NCBI RefSeq assembly: GCF_006716095.1
Contig: NZ_VFOK01000001.1
Coordinates: 2,325,375-2,389,374, forward strand
Length of the DNA: 64,000 nucleotides
Direction of reading: 5' to 3'
Origin: Barrientosiimonas humi
GTDB lineage: Bacteria > Actinomycetota > Actinomycetes > Actinomycetales > Dermatophilaceae
Positions 29,016 through 37,915 of this stretch are shown here, piece by piece (the first letter of the stretch is position 1; each line of letters begins with the position of its first letter). Made by a program: the position numbers and the translations under genes. The notes beneath the pieces were generated by a model, which was given only the letters and a program-made list of their open reading frames with translations, searched no databases and had not been told where the DNA came from.

Positions 29016-30056
29016 CTAGGTCACAGCTGCTGCGACGGCCGCGGCCGGCTCGACTGGGGGGCTCGGCCAGGCGGGCGTCGGGTCGGCGCCCCAGCGGCTC
29101 AATCCGTAGCGCTCCCACAGGTCCTCGACCCACGGCGGCGGGTCGGTGTGTGCGACCCAGGCGGGCAGCCCGCGCTGGGCTGCCTCGAGCGTGCCGGTCG
29201 AGAAGATGCTGACGACGGGGCGGCCGAGATCGAGCAGGCTTCCGGGCTCGTCGGCGAAGCGGACACCGGCGCGCCGCATGACCTGGTGCGCGGCGCGGGA
29301 GGCCAGGTCGCGCTCGTTGGGGTGCGGGCGGTAGTCGACGCCTTCGGAACGGCCGAACCGCAGGTACGTCCGCATCGCCTCGCGGCGGTTCAGCTCCACT
29401 CCGTGCAGCTGGCCGAGCATGACGGCCCGTTCGCTCTTGAGCGGCACCCGCGGCTGGCGACCGGCGAGCGACAGCAGCTGGGAGCCGACCACCTCGCTCG
29501 TGATGGACGAGCGTCCCGCCGACCAGTAGTCGGCGTCGGCCACGCTCCAGGCCAGCAGGTGGTCGCCGTCCGCGAGCGGCGGCGCCCAGCGGGTGAGCAA
29601 CCCGTGCTGCACGACCACGTGCCGGGCCCCCCGCGGCCGCGCCCACGCGACAACCTGCTCGGCGAGGGCATTGAACGTCCCGAGCGTCAGGACCTGCCGC
29701 ACCCCCGGCAGCGGGGTGCCGGCGGACCAGGAGCGTGGTCGCCACTGCGTCGGCAGGTCCGTCGGGTCGAGCGGGGCGGGCGCCAGCAGCGCGGTGCGAG
29801 CGGGATCGAGGTGGGCGACCGGGTCGAGCACCGCCGCGCGGCAGCTCGGGCTGAGCACGTCGAGGACCACGAGCGTCTCGACCTCACCCTCTCCCTCGGG
29901 CGGTAGGTGGAGGGTGGGCGCGGCCTGCGGAGCCGGTCGCAACCGGTGCTTCGCCGCGCGCACGGTGCGCTCGATCGGTCGCCGGGTCCGCGACCAGCGC
30001 CGCCACCCCTCGAGGTCGGCGGGGAAGGCCAGACCGGCCTCGGACGTACGGCTCAC
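29016..30056 (-). CDS. Unassigned GT-B-like protein, possible capsule glycosyltransferase
   Basis: The 346-residue protein begins at GTG 30056, which overlaps the stop of the preceding glycosyltransferase gene by four bases. I do not recognise a definite family. Visible features: an ARHVVVQHGLLTRW strand-loop, DYRPHPNERDLASR and VSIFSTGTLEAAQRGLPAWV. The latter two resemble the donor-binding His/Glu and Ser/Thr-Gly-x-Glu sites of capsule transferases such as polysialyltransferase or CDP-glycerol transferase families. No membrane segment is seen. With cytidylyltransferase and NeuB genes close by, a CMP-sugar-using transferase is an attractive but unproven idea. Confidence 0.6.
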   Translation of the reverse strand: MSRTSEAGLAFPADLEGWRRWSRTRRPIERTVRAAKHRLRPAPQAAPTLHLPPEGEGEVETLVVLDVLSPSCRAAVLDPVAHLDPARTALLAPAPLDPTDLPTQWRPRSWSAGTPLPGVRQVLTLGTFNALAEQVVAWARPRGARHVVVQHGLLTRWAPPLADGDHLLAWSVADADYWSAGRSSITSEVVGSQLLSLAGRQPRVPLKSERAVMLGQLHGVELNRREAMRTYLRFGRSEGVDYRPHPNERDLASRAAHQVMRRAGVRFADEPGSLLDLGRPVVSIFSTGTLEAAQRGLPAWVAHTDPPPWVEDLWERYGLSRWGADPTPAWPSPPVEPAAAVAAAVT

Positions 30057-31003
30057 GTCTGGCCCTCCTCGATGCCGGCACCGATGGCCGGCTCCTGGCT
30101 CCGCCCACGCCACCGGTCGACCTCGCCGAGCCACAGACCGAGCCCGGCTCCGAGGCGGGTCGCGACGGCCGGCCAGTCGCGCTGGTCGCGCGGCCGGGTC
30201 GCCATCTTCGCGGCCGCGCCGGACGCGCGCAGCGGGTCGAGACGCCACGTCCCGCGGCTGAGGCTGGGCGAGTCTCGGCGCAGGTCGTGAGTCGCGGCGA
30301 GGGCCACGTGCCCCCGGCCGGCGCGGAACGCCCTCCGGAACGACGCCTTGGCTCCCGCGCGGCTGCGCTGGGCGATGAGCATCGCGTGCGAGCGGTGGAT
30401 GAGTGCGCCCGACCGCTGCAGACGCACGGCCAGGTCGTTGTCCTCGTTGGCGTCGATCATCGCAGCGTCGAATCCGCCCACCGACAAAAGGGTTTCGCGG
30501 CGAGAGGCGAAGTTTCCGCCGAGCAGGATGGGATAGGGAACGGGCTCAGAGATGCGCTCCAGCTCACCGCGCGGGCGCCGGTCGAGGTGCCCGTCCCACA
30601 CGCTGTCGAGGCAGGTGAAGGCCGCGAAGGGCAGGGTCACGTCGTCACCGTTGACCACCGCAACCTGCTCGAGCACGGCCGCGCCCTCGCGCACCCAGTC
30701 GCGCGCCACGACGTCGTCGGCGTCGCAGAAGAGCAGCCGCTCCCCCGTGCTCGCGCCGATGCCGACGTTGCGGGCATAGGCCGCGCCGGGGAGGCGGGGT
30801 GCGGAGACGAGCCGCAGCCGGGGCAGCTCGGCCGCCCAGCGCTGCACCACCGCCGCAAGACCGTCGCGGGAGCGGTTGTCGACGACGACGATCTCGAAGT
30901 CGGGAGCCGCGTCCTGCCTGCTGAGCGCGGCAAGCTGCAGGGCCAGGGTGCCGGCGGCGTCGTGGCACGGGATCACGACGCTCACCGTGGGGGCGTTGCT
31001 CAT
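30053..31003 (-). CDS. Glycosyltransferase family 2
   Basis: This 316-residue protein has a GT-A fold in its first 220 residues: VSVVIPCHDAAGTLALQL, EIVVVDNRSRDG for the nucleotide site, LLFCDADDVV as the DxD metal site, and FDAAMIDANEDNDLAVRL with the acidic catalytic region (ED). The C-terminal 80 residues are Arg/Ala-rich. It probably adds one sugar to the lipid-linked repeat unit at the membrane. It is divergent from the PIG-L gene (70 bp between starts), and the next gene overlaps it by GTGA. Confidence 0.88.
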   Translation of the reverse strand: MSNAPTVSVVIPCHDAAGTLALQLAALSRQDAAPDFEIVVVDNRSRDGLAAVVQRWAAELPRLRLVSAPRLPGAAYARNVGIGASTGERLLFCDADDVVARDWVREGAAVLEQVAVVNGDDVTLPFAAFTCLDSVWDGHLDRRPRGELERISEPVPYPILLGGNFASRRETLLSVGGFDAAMIDANEDNDLAVRLQRSGALIHRSHAMLIAQRSRAGAKASFRRAFRAGRGHVALAATHDLRRDSPSLSRGTWRLDPLRASGAAAKMATRPRDQRDWPAVATRLGAGLGLWLGEVDRWRGRSQEPAIGAGIEEGQT

Positions 31004-31073
31004 CGATCACCTCGGGCTGGACGGGGTTCCTAGTATTGGCGCGATGCGGCCGACAAGTGGAACGGAGTCCGCC

Positions 31074-32048
31074 ATGAGCGGCCCCGACGCGGCCGACGAT
31101 CTCACGCCCGTGCTGCGCGGGCGACCCGTGCTGGTGCTCGCCCCGCACCTCGACGACGCGTGGCTGAGCGCCGCGGCGGTTCTGCAGCGCGCTGAGTGCA
31201 CGGTCTGGACCGTGTTCGCCGGATCGCCCTCCCCCGCGCAGTCGACACCGTGGGACGCGGCCAGCGGGTTCGCCGACTCGGACGAGACGATGAGCTCGCG
31301 CACCCGCGAGGACGAGGCGGCCTTCGCCGGCACGCCGCACGGGGTCGAGCGGTTGCCACTGCTGGACGCGACGTACGCCGACCACGCCCTGCGTGGTCAG
31401 GACCGGCAGGAGCTGGGCCGGCGGCTCGACACCTGGCTGACGTCGCACCCGGGAGCCGTCGTCGTGGCGCCGGTGGGTGCCGGGGTGCACGTCCCGCAGG
31501 CGGTGTGGCAGGTGCTGCGCGAGCGGGTGCGGAGGTCCGACGACTCGGCCGCTGCGGAGACTCCGGGGGCGGCCCCCAGCGCGGCTGGCGCAGACGCGGA
31601 CGAGGGCACGGCAGAGGCGCCCAGCGGGGCGCTCCGGTCAGCGAAAGCCGTTGCGGCGCAGTCAGTTCGACGGGTCATGCACGCCGACGCGCAGCGGCGC
31701 CGCCGCAAGGCCCAGCGGCGAGGCATGGCGGCGAACCCGGACCACCTGCTCGTCCGTGACGTGGCGCTGGCGACCGTGCCGCGGCACGCGGGGGCGACGT
31801 TGGTGCTGTCGGAGGACCTGCCCTACCTGTGGCACGAGCGAGGCGCCGTGCAGGCACGGCGGTTGCACCGGCATACGGCGGGGTTGCGGGAGGTCACGGC
31901 CCCGGTCGACGTCGCGGACAAGCACGCGCGGCTGCAGGCGTACACCTCTCAGCTGCCGGTGCTCGACGAGCAGGGCCGGCTCGGCGCCGCCGACCTGCTG
32001 CCGGTCACCGAGACCTACTGGATCGTCGACGACGAGGACCGTTCATGA
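31074..32048 (+). CDS. PIG-L/LmbE-family deacetylase with an internal insertion
   Basis: I start this 324-residue protein at ATG 31074 because GGAG precedes it; an in-frame ATG at 31044 lacks a site. The family metal motif is APHLDDAWLS (24-33). Relatives usually carry HVDHxLVRD. Here the two halves appear separated: GAGVHV ends at 140 and NPDHLLVRD begins at 221, with about 80 Ala/Arg-rich residues between them. The family removes N-acetyl groups from sugars. The next gene, for the cytidylyltransferase, overlaps by ATGA, suggesting a role in a modified amino or nonulosonic sugar. Confidence 0.8.
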   Translation: MSGPDAADDLTPVLRGRPVLVLAPHLDDAWLSAAAVLQRAECTVWTVFAGSPSPAQSTPWDAASGFADSDETMSSRTREDEAAFAGTPHGVERLPLLDATYADHALRGQDRQELGRRLDTWLTSHPGAVVVAPVGAGVHVPQAVWQVLRERVRRSDDSAAAETPGAAPSAAGADADEGTAEAPSGALRSAKAVAAQSVRRVMHADAQRRRRKAQRRGMAANPDHLLVRDVALATVPRHAGATLVLSEDLPYLWHERGAVQARRLHRHTAGLREVTAPVDVADKHARLQAYTSQLPVLDEQGRLGAADLLPVTETYWIVDDEDRS

Positions 32049-32719
32049 GCATTCCCGCTGTCATCCCGGCCCGCGGCGGGTCGAAGGGCATCCCGCGCAA
32101 GAACCTCAAGCCGCTCGGCGGCAAGCCGCTGATCGTCTGGACGATCGAGCAGGTGCTGGCGGCCCCGGAGCTGACGCCGTACGTCTCCACCGAGGACGAG
32201 GAGATCGCGGGGGTGGCGCGCGATGCCGGAGCCGAGATCATCGAGCGCCCCGACGACCTCGCCCAGGACACCACGGCCACCGAGCCGGTCGTCGAGCACG
32301 CCGTGGACGTCATCACGCGGCGGGTCGGCCGCCCCGAGTCAGTGATGCTGCTGCAGGCGACCTCGCCGATCCGGCTCCCGGGCACGCTCTCCCGGGCGGT
32401 GACCGAATTCACCTCTGGCGCAGTCGATTCCATGGTCGGCGTCGTCCCCGAGCCGATCTTCCTGTGGCAGCGCTCCCCCGAGGTGCGCGCGCTCTATCCG
32501 TTCGAGAGCCGGCCCCGCCGGCAGGACGTCACTCCCGAGCAGGAGCGCTTCCGCGAGACCGGCTCGCTCTATCTCACGCGGACCGAGATCTACGAGACCC
32601 AGCACAACCGCCTGGGCGGCCGCATCGGCCTGTTCGTCATGGACCCCGCCGAGAGCCTCGACATCGACACCCTCGAGGACTTCGAGCGGGCCGAGCAGTG
32701 GATTGTTAACAGGAGCTGA
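32045..32719 (+). CDS. neuA: Acylneuraminate (nonulosonate) cytidylyltransferase
   Basis: This 224-residue cytosolic enzyme activates a nonulosonic acid with CTP to a CMP-sugar. IPARGGSKGIPRKN at the N-terminus is the CTP-binding signature of the NeuA/PseF/LegF group; LLQATSPIRL and the C-terminal IDTLEDFERAE are also typical. It lacks any C-terminal phosphatase or CBS extension. The start overlaps the PIG-L stop (ATGA). Its acid substrate would come from the NeuB-type fusion 1.8 kb downstream. Which acid (sialic, legionaminic or other) cannot be told. Confidence 0.9.
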   Translation: MSIPAVIPARGGSKGIPRKNLKPLGGKPLIVWTIEQVLAAPELTPYVSTEDEEIAGVARDAGAEIIERPDDLAQDTTATEPVVEHAVDVITRRVGRPESVMLLQATSPIRLPGTLSRAVTEFTSGAVDSMVGVVPEPIFLWQRSPEVRALYPFESRPRRQDVTPEQERFRETGSLYLTRTEIYETQHNRLGGRIGLFVMDPAESLDIDTLEDFERAEQWIVNRS

Positions 32720-32805
32720 CGCACGGCGGAAGATTTCGCGTTCCCCCAGCGGCTGCCCCATTTGTGCGCTTACGGTGCAACCCTTGGACCGAGGGGGAGG
32801 CATAG

Positions 32806-33525
32806 ATGTCGTTCGGCGTCGTGATACCGACTCTCCAGCGCTCGCCGCTCCTCGGAGACCTGCTCGTTGCTCTGTCAGCAGAGCCACTCGTCGATCAGAT
32901 CGTGGTCGTCAACAACGCCACCACCGAGCTGCCCCATTCGGGACCCAAGATCTCGATCATCAGCCCCGGCGAGAACATCTACGTGAACCCAGCTTGGAAC
33001 GCCGGCGTCCGCGCCGTATCGACGCCTTTGCTGTGCATCGCCAACGACGACCTCAAGTTCGACACTAGCCTCTTCCATCACGCCCGCCGATGGTTGCGCC
33101 TGCCGGTGGGAATCGTGGCCCCGGCCGAAAACGCCTTTCGCGGCGTCGAACGTGGACTACTGCGCGACAATCCGCCCGTGACGGGCCGCCCTAGACTGCG
33201 TCCTGTATATCGACGCACCGAAGGTTTCGGAACCCTGATGTTCATGCGCCGATCCAACTACGTGGAGATTCCGTCAGAACTTCGCATCTGCTTCGGCGAC
33301 GACTATCTTTTCAACCAGCAGAGACACCGAAACGCCGTGTTCTCCGGTTTCCCGATCGACACCCCCATGGGGACCACCAGCAGCTCAGCCGAGTTCGTGC
33401 AGTTGTTCGATGAAGACCGGGAGCGCTACCTGGCTCTACCACCGGGCCCTTATTCGCGCCGATACAGCTGGGAGCCAAAGATTGCACGCCACGTCGTCCA
33501 CAGGCTGCGAAGAGCTAGGTCTTGA
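32806..33525 (+). CDS. GT-A-like glycosyltransferase of lower GC content
   Basis: The 239-residue product follows a strong GGGGGAGG ribosome site. VVIPTLQRSPLLGDLL, QIVVVNNATTE and LLCIANDDLKF (an NDD in place of DxD) indicate a glycosyltransferase-2-like fold. YRRTEGFGTLMFMRRSNY and ICFGDDYLF look like the acceptor and catalytic segments. It is shorter than most family 2 enzymes and has no membrane helix. Its DNA is visibly more AT-rich than its neighbours, with A/T-ending codons such as ata, aat and aaa. It overlaps the convergent methyltransferase gene by 11 bases. Confidence 0.75.
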   Translation: MSFGVVIPTLQRSPLLGDLLVALSAEPLVDQIVVVNNATTELPHSGPKISIISPGENIYVNPAWNAGVRAVSTPLLCIANDDLKFDTSLFHHARRWLRLPVGIVAPAENAFRGVERGLLRDNPPVTGRPRLRPVYRRTEGFGTLMFMRRSNYVEIPSELRICFGDDYLFNQQRHRNAVFSGFPIDTPMGTTSSSAEFVQLFDEDRERYLALPPGPYSRRYSWEPKIARHVVHRLRRARS

Positions 33526-34435
33526 GATCAGCAGTTTCCGCTCCCAGTCGACCCGCAGAGTCGCTTCGGAAAGCCCAGACGTCGAGGTAGGGCACCGTGA
33601 TGTGTCCTTCGATCTGCTCGTGCAGCCACTCCGACAGGGCGCTGAGCGCGGTCGCCTGTCCCTCCCCGGGGGCGAGCACCACCATGCGTCGGCCCAGGTT
33701 GTCGTAGACCCAGCAGGTCCTCCCGCTGGCCGCGATCAGCTCGATCAGGCGCGCAACGTCCGCACGGTCTCCGAGCGTGCGCGGTGAGTCGAACTCGAAC
33801 CAGATCGCTTCGCACCGCTCGTCGATGACGTTCCAGTGCTCCGCGAGCACATGGATGTCGAACCCGTCGATATCGCTCTTCCAGACGACACGGTCCTCCT
33901 GGCCGACCATCTGCAGGAGCTGCGCTGGCGAGACCCACTCCTGCACCTGGGTGTCGGACTCCTCAGCAACAGCAGGCTGAAAACCCCCGGTGCTCCCCTG
34001 CGTGCGATAGGCGACCCGCTCCCCGACCGGCCCGACGAAGCCTGCGACCACGGTCGCACGCTCGGAATAGGCGGCCAGGTTGCGCCGGAGGTAGCCCAGG
34101 AAGTCCTCGTTCCCCTCCACGCTGATCACCTCGGTCGCGGGATCGGCAGCGAGCACGGCCGCGGCCGTGTCGCCGACGTTGGCCCCGACGTCGATGACCG
34201 TGAGCCGCTCACCACCGCTGAGCCGACGCAGCAGCGCGACCGCGTACGCGTCGTAGGTCGGGTCTCGTCGTTGGTAGAACGGCAGGCTGTGGTCCGGCGG
34301 GAGGGTGATGCGCACGCCTCCGATGTCGTGCGTCTGCTCACGATTCAGCAGCGTCCTGGCCTTGACCGCCGCGGGGTTGGTCGCATAGCCGAGGAGCCTG
34401 CGAACGAAGCGCTTCTTGCGGACGGTAAGTGCCAT
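33515..34435 (-). CDS. FkbM-family methyltransferase
   Basis: This 306-residue SAM-dependent enzyme carries the SAM site VIDVGANVGDTAAAVL followed by VISVEGNEDFLGYLRRNL, both typical of FkbM. VVWKSDIDGFDIHVL is the conserved Asp region after the core. The start at ATG 34435 is favoured by AAGGA eight bases upstream. Family members methylate sugar hydroxyls in antibiotics and surface glycans; here O-methylation of a polysaccharide sugar is likely. It is divergent from the NeuB fusion with 118 bp between starts, a likely two-way promoter region. Confidence 0.88.
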   Translation of the reverse strand: MALTVRKKRFVRRLLGYATNPAAVKARTLLNREQTHDIGGVRITLPPDHSLPFYQRRDPTYDAYAVALLRRLSGGERLTVIDVGANVGDTAAAVLAADPATEVISVEGNEDFLGYLRRNLAAYSERATVVAGFVGPVGERVAYRTQGSTGGFQPAVAEESDTQVQEWVSPAQLLQMVGQEDRVVWKSDIDGFDIHVLAEHWNVIDERCEAIWFEFDSPRTLGDRADVARLIELIAASGRTCWVYDNLGRRMVVLAPGEGQATALSALSEWLHEQIEGHITVPYLDVWAFRSDSAGRLGAETADLKT

Positions 34436-34553
34436 GAGGCTCATCCTTCGACACGGGGAGCGAGCGCTCAACTGCAACCGGCGGATCCGTCCGGGAGTCC
34501 GGTGCCGCTCTCATACACTGGCCGCGGTCCAGAACGAAAGACGATGGGGGAGC

Positions 34554-36821
34554 ATGACGACGATCGACCGACGCATCGGTCCCTACGTGGTTCTCGGCGA
34601 CGACCCCATCCTCGCCGCGCTCACCAAGATCAGCGACAACAAGTCCGGCATCGTCTTCTGCGTCGACGCCCGAGGGGTGCTGGTCGGGTCGTTCTCCGAC
34701 GGCGACTTCCGCCGGTGGGTCACCTCGACCCCGTCCATCGACCTCACGACCCCGGTCGAGCAGGCCGCACACCGTGACGCCGTGAGCCTGGCGTTCGGCT
34801 CCGACCCCATGACCATCGCCGCCGCCTTCCGTCCCGGCGTCGAGGTCATCCCGCTCGTCGACGACCGCGGCCGGCTCGAGGCGATCGCCCGTCCTGCGGC
34901 GCAGGAGCTGCAGATCGGCCGGCACACCGTCGGCGAGGGGCACCCAGCGCTGCTCATCGCCGAGATCGGCAACAACCACCAGGGCGACGTCGGCCGGGCC
35001 AAGCACCTGGTCGACCTGGCCAAGGAGGCCGGCGCCGACGCCGTGAAGTTCCAGCTGCGCGACCTCGACTCGCTCTATCGCCAGGGCGCGGTGTCGACGT
35101 CGGAGGGCGAGGACCTCGGCCCGCAGTACACGATGAACCTGCTCGCGAAGTTCTCCCTCACGCCCGAGCAGATGATCGAGACGCTCGACCACTGCCGCGC
35201 GGTCGACATCGACGCGTTCTGCACCCCGTGGGACGAGCCGTCGCTGCGTGTGCTGGCCGACTACGGCGTGCCTGCGCTGAAGACCGCAAGCGCCGACCTC
35301 ACCAACCACGACCTGCTGCGGGCGTGCGCGGCCGAGCACCTGCCGCTGCTGGTGTCGACCGGCATGTCGACCGAGGACGAGATCGTCGCGGCCGTCGACG
35401 TGCTGCGCCGGGCCGGGGCGCAGTTCGCGCTGCTGCAGTGCCAGTCGACCTATCCCGCACCGTTCAAGGACGTGCACCTGCGCTACATGGACCGCCTGGC
35501 CGAGCTGGGCGAGTGCCCGGTCGGCTACTCCGGCCACGAGCGGGGCATCCACGTGCCCGTCGCCGCCGTCGCCCGCGGGGCGCACGTCATCGAGAAGCAC
35601 TTCACCGACGACAAGACCCTCGAGGGCAACGACCACCAGGTCTCGCTGCTGCCCGAGGAGTTCGCCGAGATGGTCAGCTGGGTGCGCGAGGTCGAGTCGG
35701 CGCTGGGCAGCGGGGAGTCGCGCTCGGTCTCCACCGGCGAGCTGATGAACCGCGCCAACCTCGCCAAGTCGCTGGTCGCCACGCGCCGGCTCGAGATCGG
35801 CGAGCACGTCACCCGCGACGCCGTCACGGTGAAGTCTCCCGGTCGCGGCCTGCAGCCCAACCACCTCGACTCGCTGATCGGCCGCCCCGCTCGCCGGGTC
35901 GTCGAGGCCGGCGACTTCTTCTACGCCTCCGACGTCTCCGACACGGTGACCGAGGGACGTGCGTACGCCTTCCGGCGCCCGTGGGGCGTCCCGGTGCGCT
36001 ACCACGACGCGCGGCGGCTCATCACCGGCAACCCGGTGAACCCCGACTTCCTGGAGTTCCACCTCTCGGCGCACGACGTGGAGATGGACACCGAGACGAT
36101 CGACCGGCTCCTCGGCGGGCGCTTCCCCGGCATGACCTACGCCGTGCACTGCCCCGACCTCTACCCCGGTGACTTCATCATCGACCTCGCGAGCGAGGAC
36201 GACGCCGTCTGGGAACGCTCGATCGTCGAGGTTCAGCGGGTCATCGACATCACCCGCGACCTGGCCGGGTGGTTCGACGCCGAGCAGGCACCGGTCGTGA
36301 TCTGCACGATGGGCGGGTTCACCCGCGACCGGTTCATCCCGCCGGAGGACCGGCCAGGGCGTTACGCCCGGATCGCCCAGGCGCTGGAGCGCGTCGACGA
36401 GACCGACGTACGTCTCACCGCCCAGACCCTGCCGCCGTTCCCCTGGCTGATGGGCGGGCAGCAGCACCACAACCTGTTCATGGGTCTGGAGGACACGGTC
36501 GAGTTCTGCACCCAGCACGACCGCCGCCTGACGCTCGACCTCAGCCACTCCAAGCTCGCCGCCAACTTCACCCGACGCCCGTTCAGCGAGTACGTCGAGC
36601 AGCTCGCGCCGCTCACCGACCACCTGCACATCGTCGACGCCGAAGGGGTCGACGGCGAGGGCCCGCAGATCGGTGAGGGCGAGATCGACTGGGCCACCAC
36701 GGCCACGCAGCTGAACCGGCTGGCCCCGGGCGTCCCGTTCATCCCGGAGATCTGGCAGGGCCACGTCGACAACGGGGCCGGGTTCTGGACCGCGCTGGAC
36801 CGCCTGGAGGAGTGGTTCTGA
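34554..36821 (+). CDS. neuB: Four-part CBS-NeuB-SAF-TIM-barrel nonulosonate synthase fusion
   Basis: The 755-residue protein starts at ATG 34554 after GGGGGAG. Residues 1-118 look like a CBS-domain pair (VGSFSDGDFRRWV, VIPLVDDRGRLEAI). Residues 128-385 are a sialic-acid-synthase barrel: AEIGNNHQGD, KFQLRD, STGMST, GYSGHERG and EKHFT. Residues 395-460 are the antifreeze-like SAF domain. Residues 480-755 resemble a sugar-phosphate isomerase/epimerase TIM barrel, with candidate metal ligands in LDLSHSKLA, HIVDAEG and EIWQGH. NeuB enzymes condense a 2-acetamido hexose with phosphoenolpyruvate. The C-terminal barrel might prepare the substrate or alter the product; CBS domains may sense nucleotide. 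All four parts are in one frame, so this is not an assembly join. It leads a seven-gene coupled operon. Confidence 0.9.
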   Translation: MTTIDRRIGPYVVLGDDPILAALTKISDNKSGIVFCVDARGVLVGSFSDGDFRRWVTSTPSIDLTTPVEQAAHRDAVSLAFGSDPMTIAAAFRPGVEVIPLVDDRGRLEAIARPAAQELQIGRHTVGEGHPALLIAEIGNNHQGDVGRAKHLVDLAKEAGADAVKFQLRDLDSLYRQGAVSTSEGEDLGPQYTMNLLAKFSLTPEQMIETLDHCRAVDIDAFCTPWDEPSLRVLADYGVPALKTASADLTNHDLLRACAAEHLPLLVSTGMSTEDEIVAAVDVLRRAGAQFALLQCQSTYPAPFKDVHLRYMDRLAELGECPVGYSGHERGIHVPVAAVARGAHVIEKHFTDDKTLEGNDHQVSLLPEEFAEMVSWVREVESALGSGESRSVSTGELMNRANLAKSLVATRRLEIGEHVTRDAVTVKSPGRGLQPNHLDSLIGRPARRVVEAGDFFYASDVSDTVTEGRAYAFRRPWGVPVRYHDARRLITGNPVNPDFLEFHLSAHDVEMDTETIDRLLGGRFPGMTYAVHCPDLYPGDFIIDLASEDDAVWERSIVEVQRVIDITRDLAGWFDAEQAPVVICTMGGFTRDRFIPPEDRPGRYARIAQALERVDETDVRLTAQTLPPFPWLMGGQQHHNLFMGLEDTVEFCTQHDRRLTLDLSHSKLAANFTRRPFSEYVEQLAPLTDHLHIVDAEGVDGEGPQIGEGEIDWATTATQLNRLAPGVPFIPEIWQGHVDNGAGFWTALDRLEEWF

Positions 36822-37915
36822 TGCTCCCGGTGGCGCTGTGGGTGTGCCCCGTCGGGGAGTTCGCCGGAGTCGCTCGGCACATCACCGACGTCGCCCGGGT
36901 CGGCCTTCCGGGCTATCGCCTCGTGGTCACCGCTCCCGAGGGCCCGTTGCTCGACCGACTGTTCGAGCTTCGTTGCCCCACAGTGCCGTTGGCGGTCGAG
37001 GGCGTCTCGACGCCGCGAACCGTGCGCGCCCTGCGCGAGACCGTGCGGCGGCTGCGCCCGGCGCTCGTGCACTCCCACCTCGCCAAGGCCGACTTCCTCG
37101 TCACGATGGCGACGGCCGGCATGCCCGTGCCGCTCGTCTCGACCGAGCACCACATCCCCGAAGACCCCCTGACCTTTCACGGCAGCCGCGCCAAGTCGGC
37201 GGGCCGGCGAGCGGCGCACCACGCGCGCATCCGCCGCTTCGACCAGCTGATCGCGGTGAGCGAGTCGACGCGGCGCGACATGCTGCGCCAGTGGCGACCC
37301 AGCGCGCCCGTCACGGTCATCCGCAACGGCGTGGATCGTCTTGCGCCACAGCAGGATCCGGCCACCGGGCTGCGGGTGCTGTCGTTGTCACGGCTGTCCG
37401 CGGAGAAGAACCTGGAGACCACGCTGCGCGTCTTCGCCGAGGTGCGGCGGCGCCACCCGGCGGCCACCCTGACCGTCGCGGGCCAGGGATCCGAGCGCGC
37501 CGCCCTGGAGCAGCTGGCCAGGCAGCTCCAGATCCACGACGCCACGACGTTTCCCGGTTTCGTCGACGCCGAACAAGCGATGGCCGGCCACGACGTGCTG
37601 CTGCAGCCGTCACGGGCCGACAACCTGTCGTACACGCTGCTCGACGCGGTCAACCGCGGCATGGGGGTCGTCGCCAGCGACATCGGCGGCAACCCCGAGT
37701 TCCTGCCGCCCCGCTGCCTAGCCGGCCCCGACGACGTCGACGCACTGGCCGCCGCCGTCGTCGAGCAGGGCGAACAGCCCGAGCTGCGCCCCGCGCTCCC
37801 GACGAATATCCCGGACGTGGCTGGGATGGCTGAGCAGATCGTCGGGACCTATGAGCGGTTCCACCCCCGGTCCTCGTCTCGGGCCTCCGCCGACGTTGCC
37901 CCAGACAGAGCCTGA
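36821..37915 (+). CDS. Glycosyltransferase family 4 (operon gene 2)
   Basis: The 364-residue GT-B enzyme starts at ATG 36821, sharing one base with the upstream stop; GGAGG precedes it. Acceptor-domain residues include GEFAGVARHI; the donor domain has VIRNGVD, VLSLSRLSAEKN and LLQPSRADNLSYTLLDAVNRGMGVV in place of the classical E-x7-E. It should use an NDP-sugar at the cytoplasmic face. The donor is unknown. Confidence 0.88.
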   Translation: MLPVALWVCPVGEFAGVARHITDVARVGLPGYRLVVTAPEGPLLDRLFELRCPTVPLAVEGVSTPRTVRALRETVRRLRPALVHSHLAKADFLVTMATAGMPVPLVSTEHHIPEDPLTFHGSRAKSAGRRAAHHARIRRFDQLIAVSESTRRDMLRQWRPSAPVTVIRNGVDRLAPQQDPATGLRVLSLSRLSAEKNLETTLRVFAEVRRRHPAATLTVAGQGSERAALEQLARQLQIHDATTFPGFVDAEQAMAGHDVLLQPSRADNLSYTLLDAVNRGMGVVASDIGGNPEFLPPRCLAGPDDVDALAAAVVEQGEQPELRPALPTNIPDVAGMAEQIVGTYERFHPRSSSRASADVAPDRA

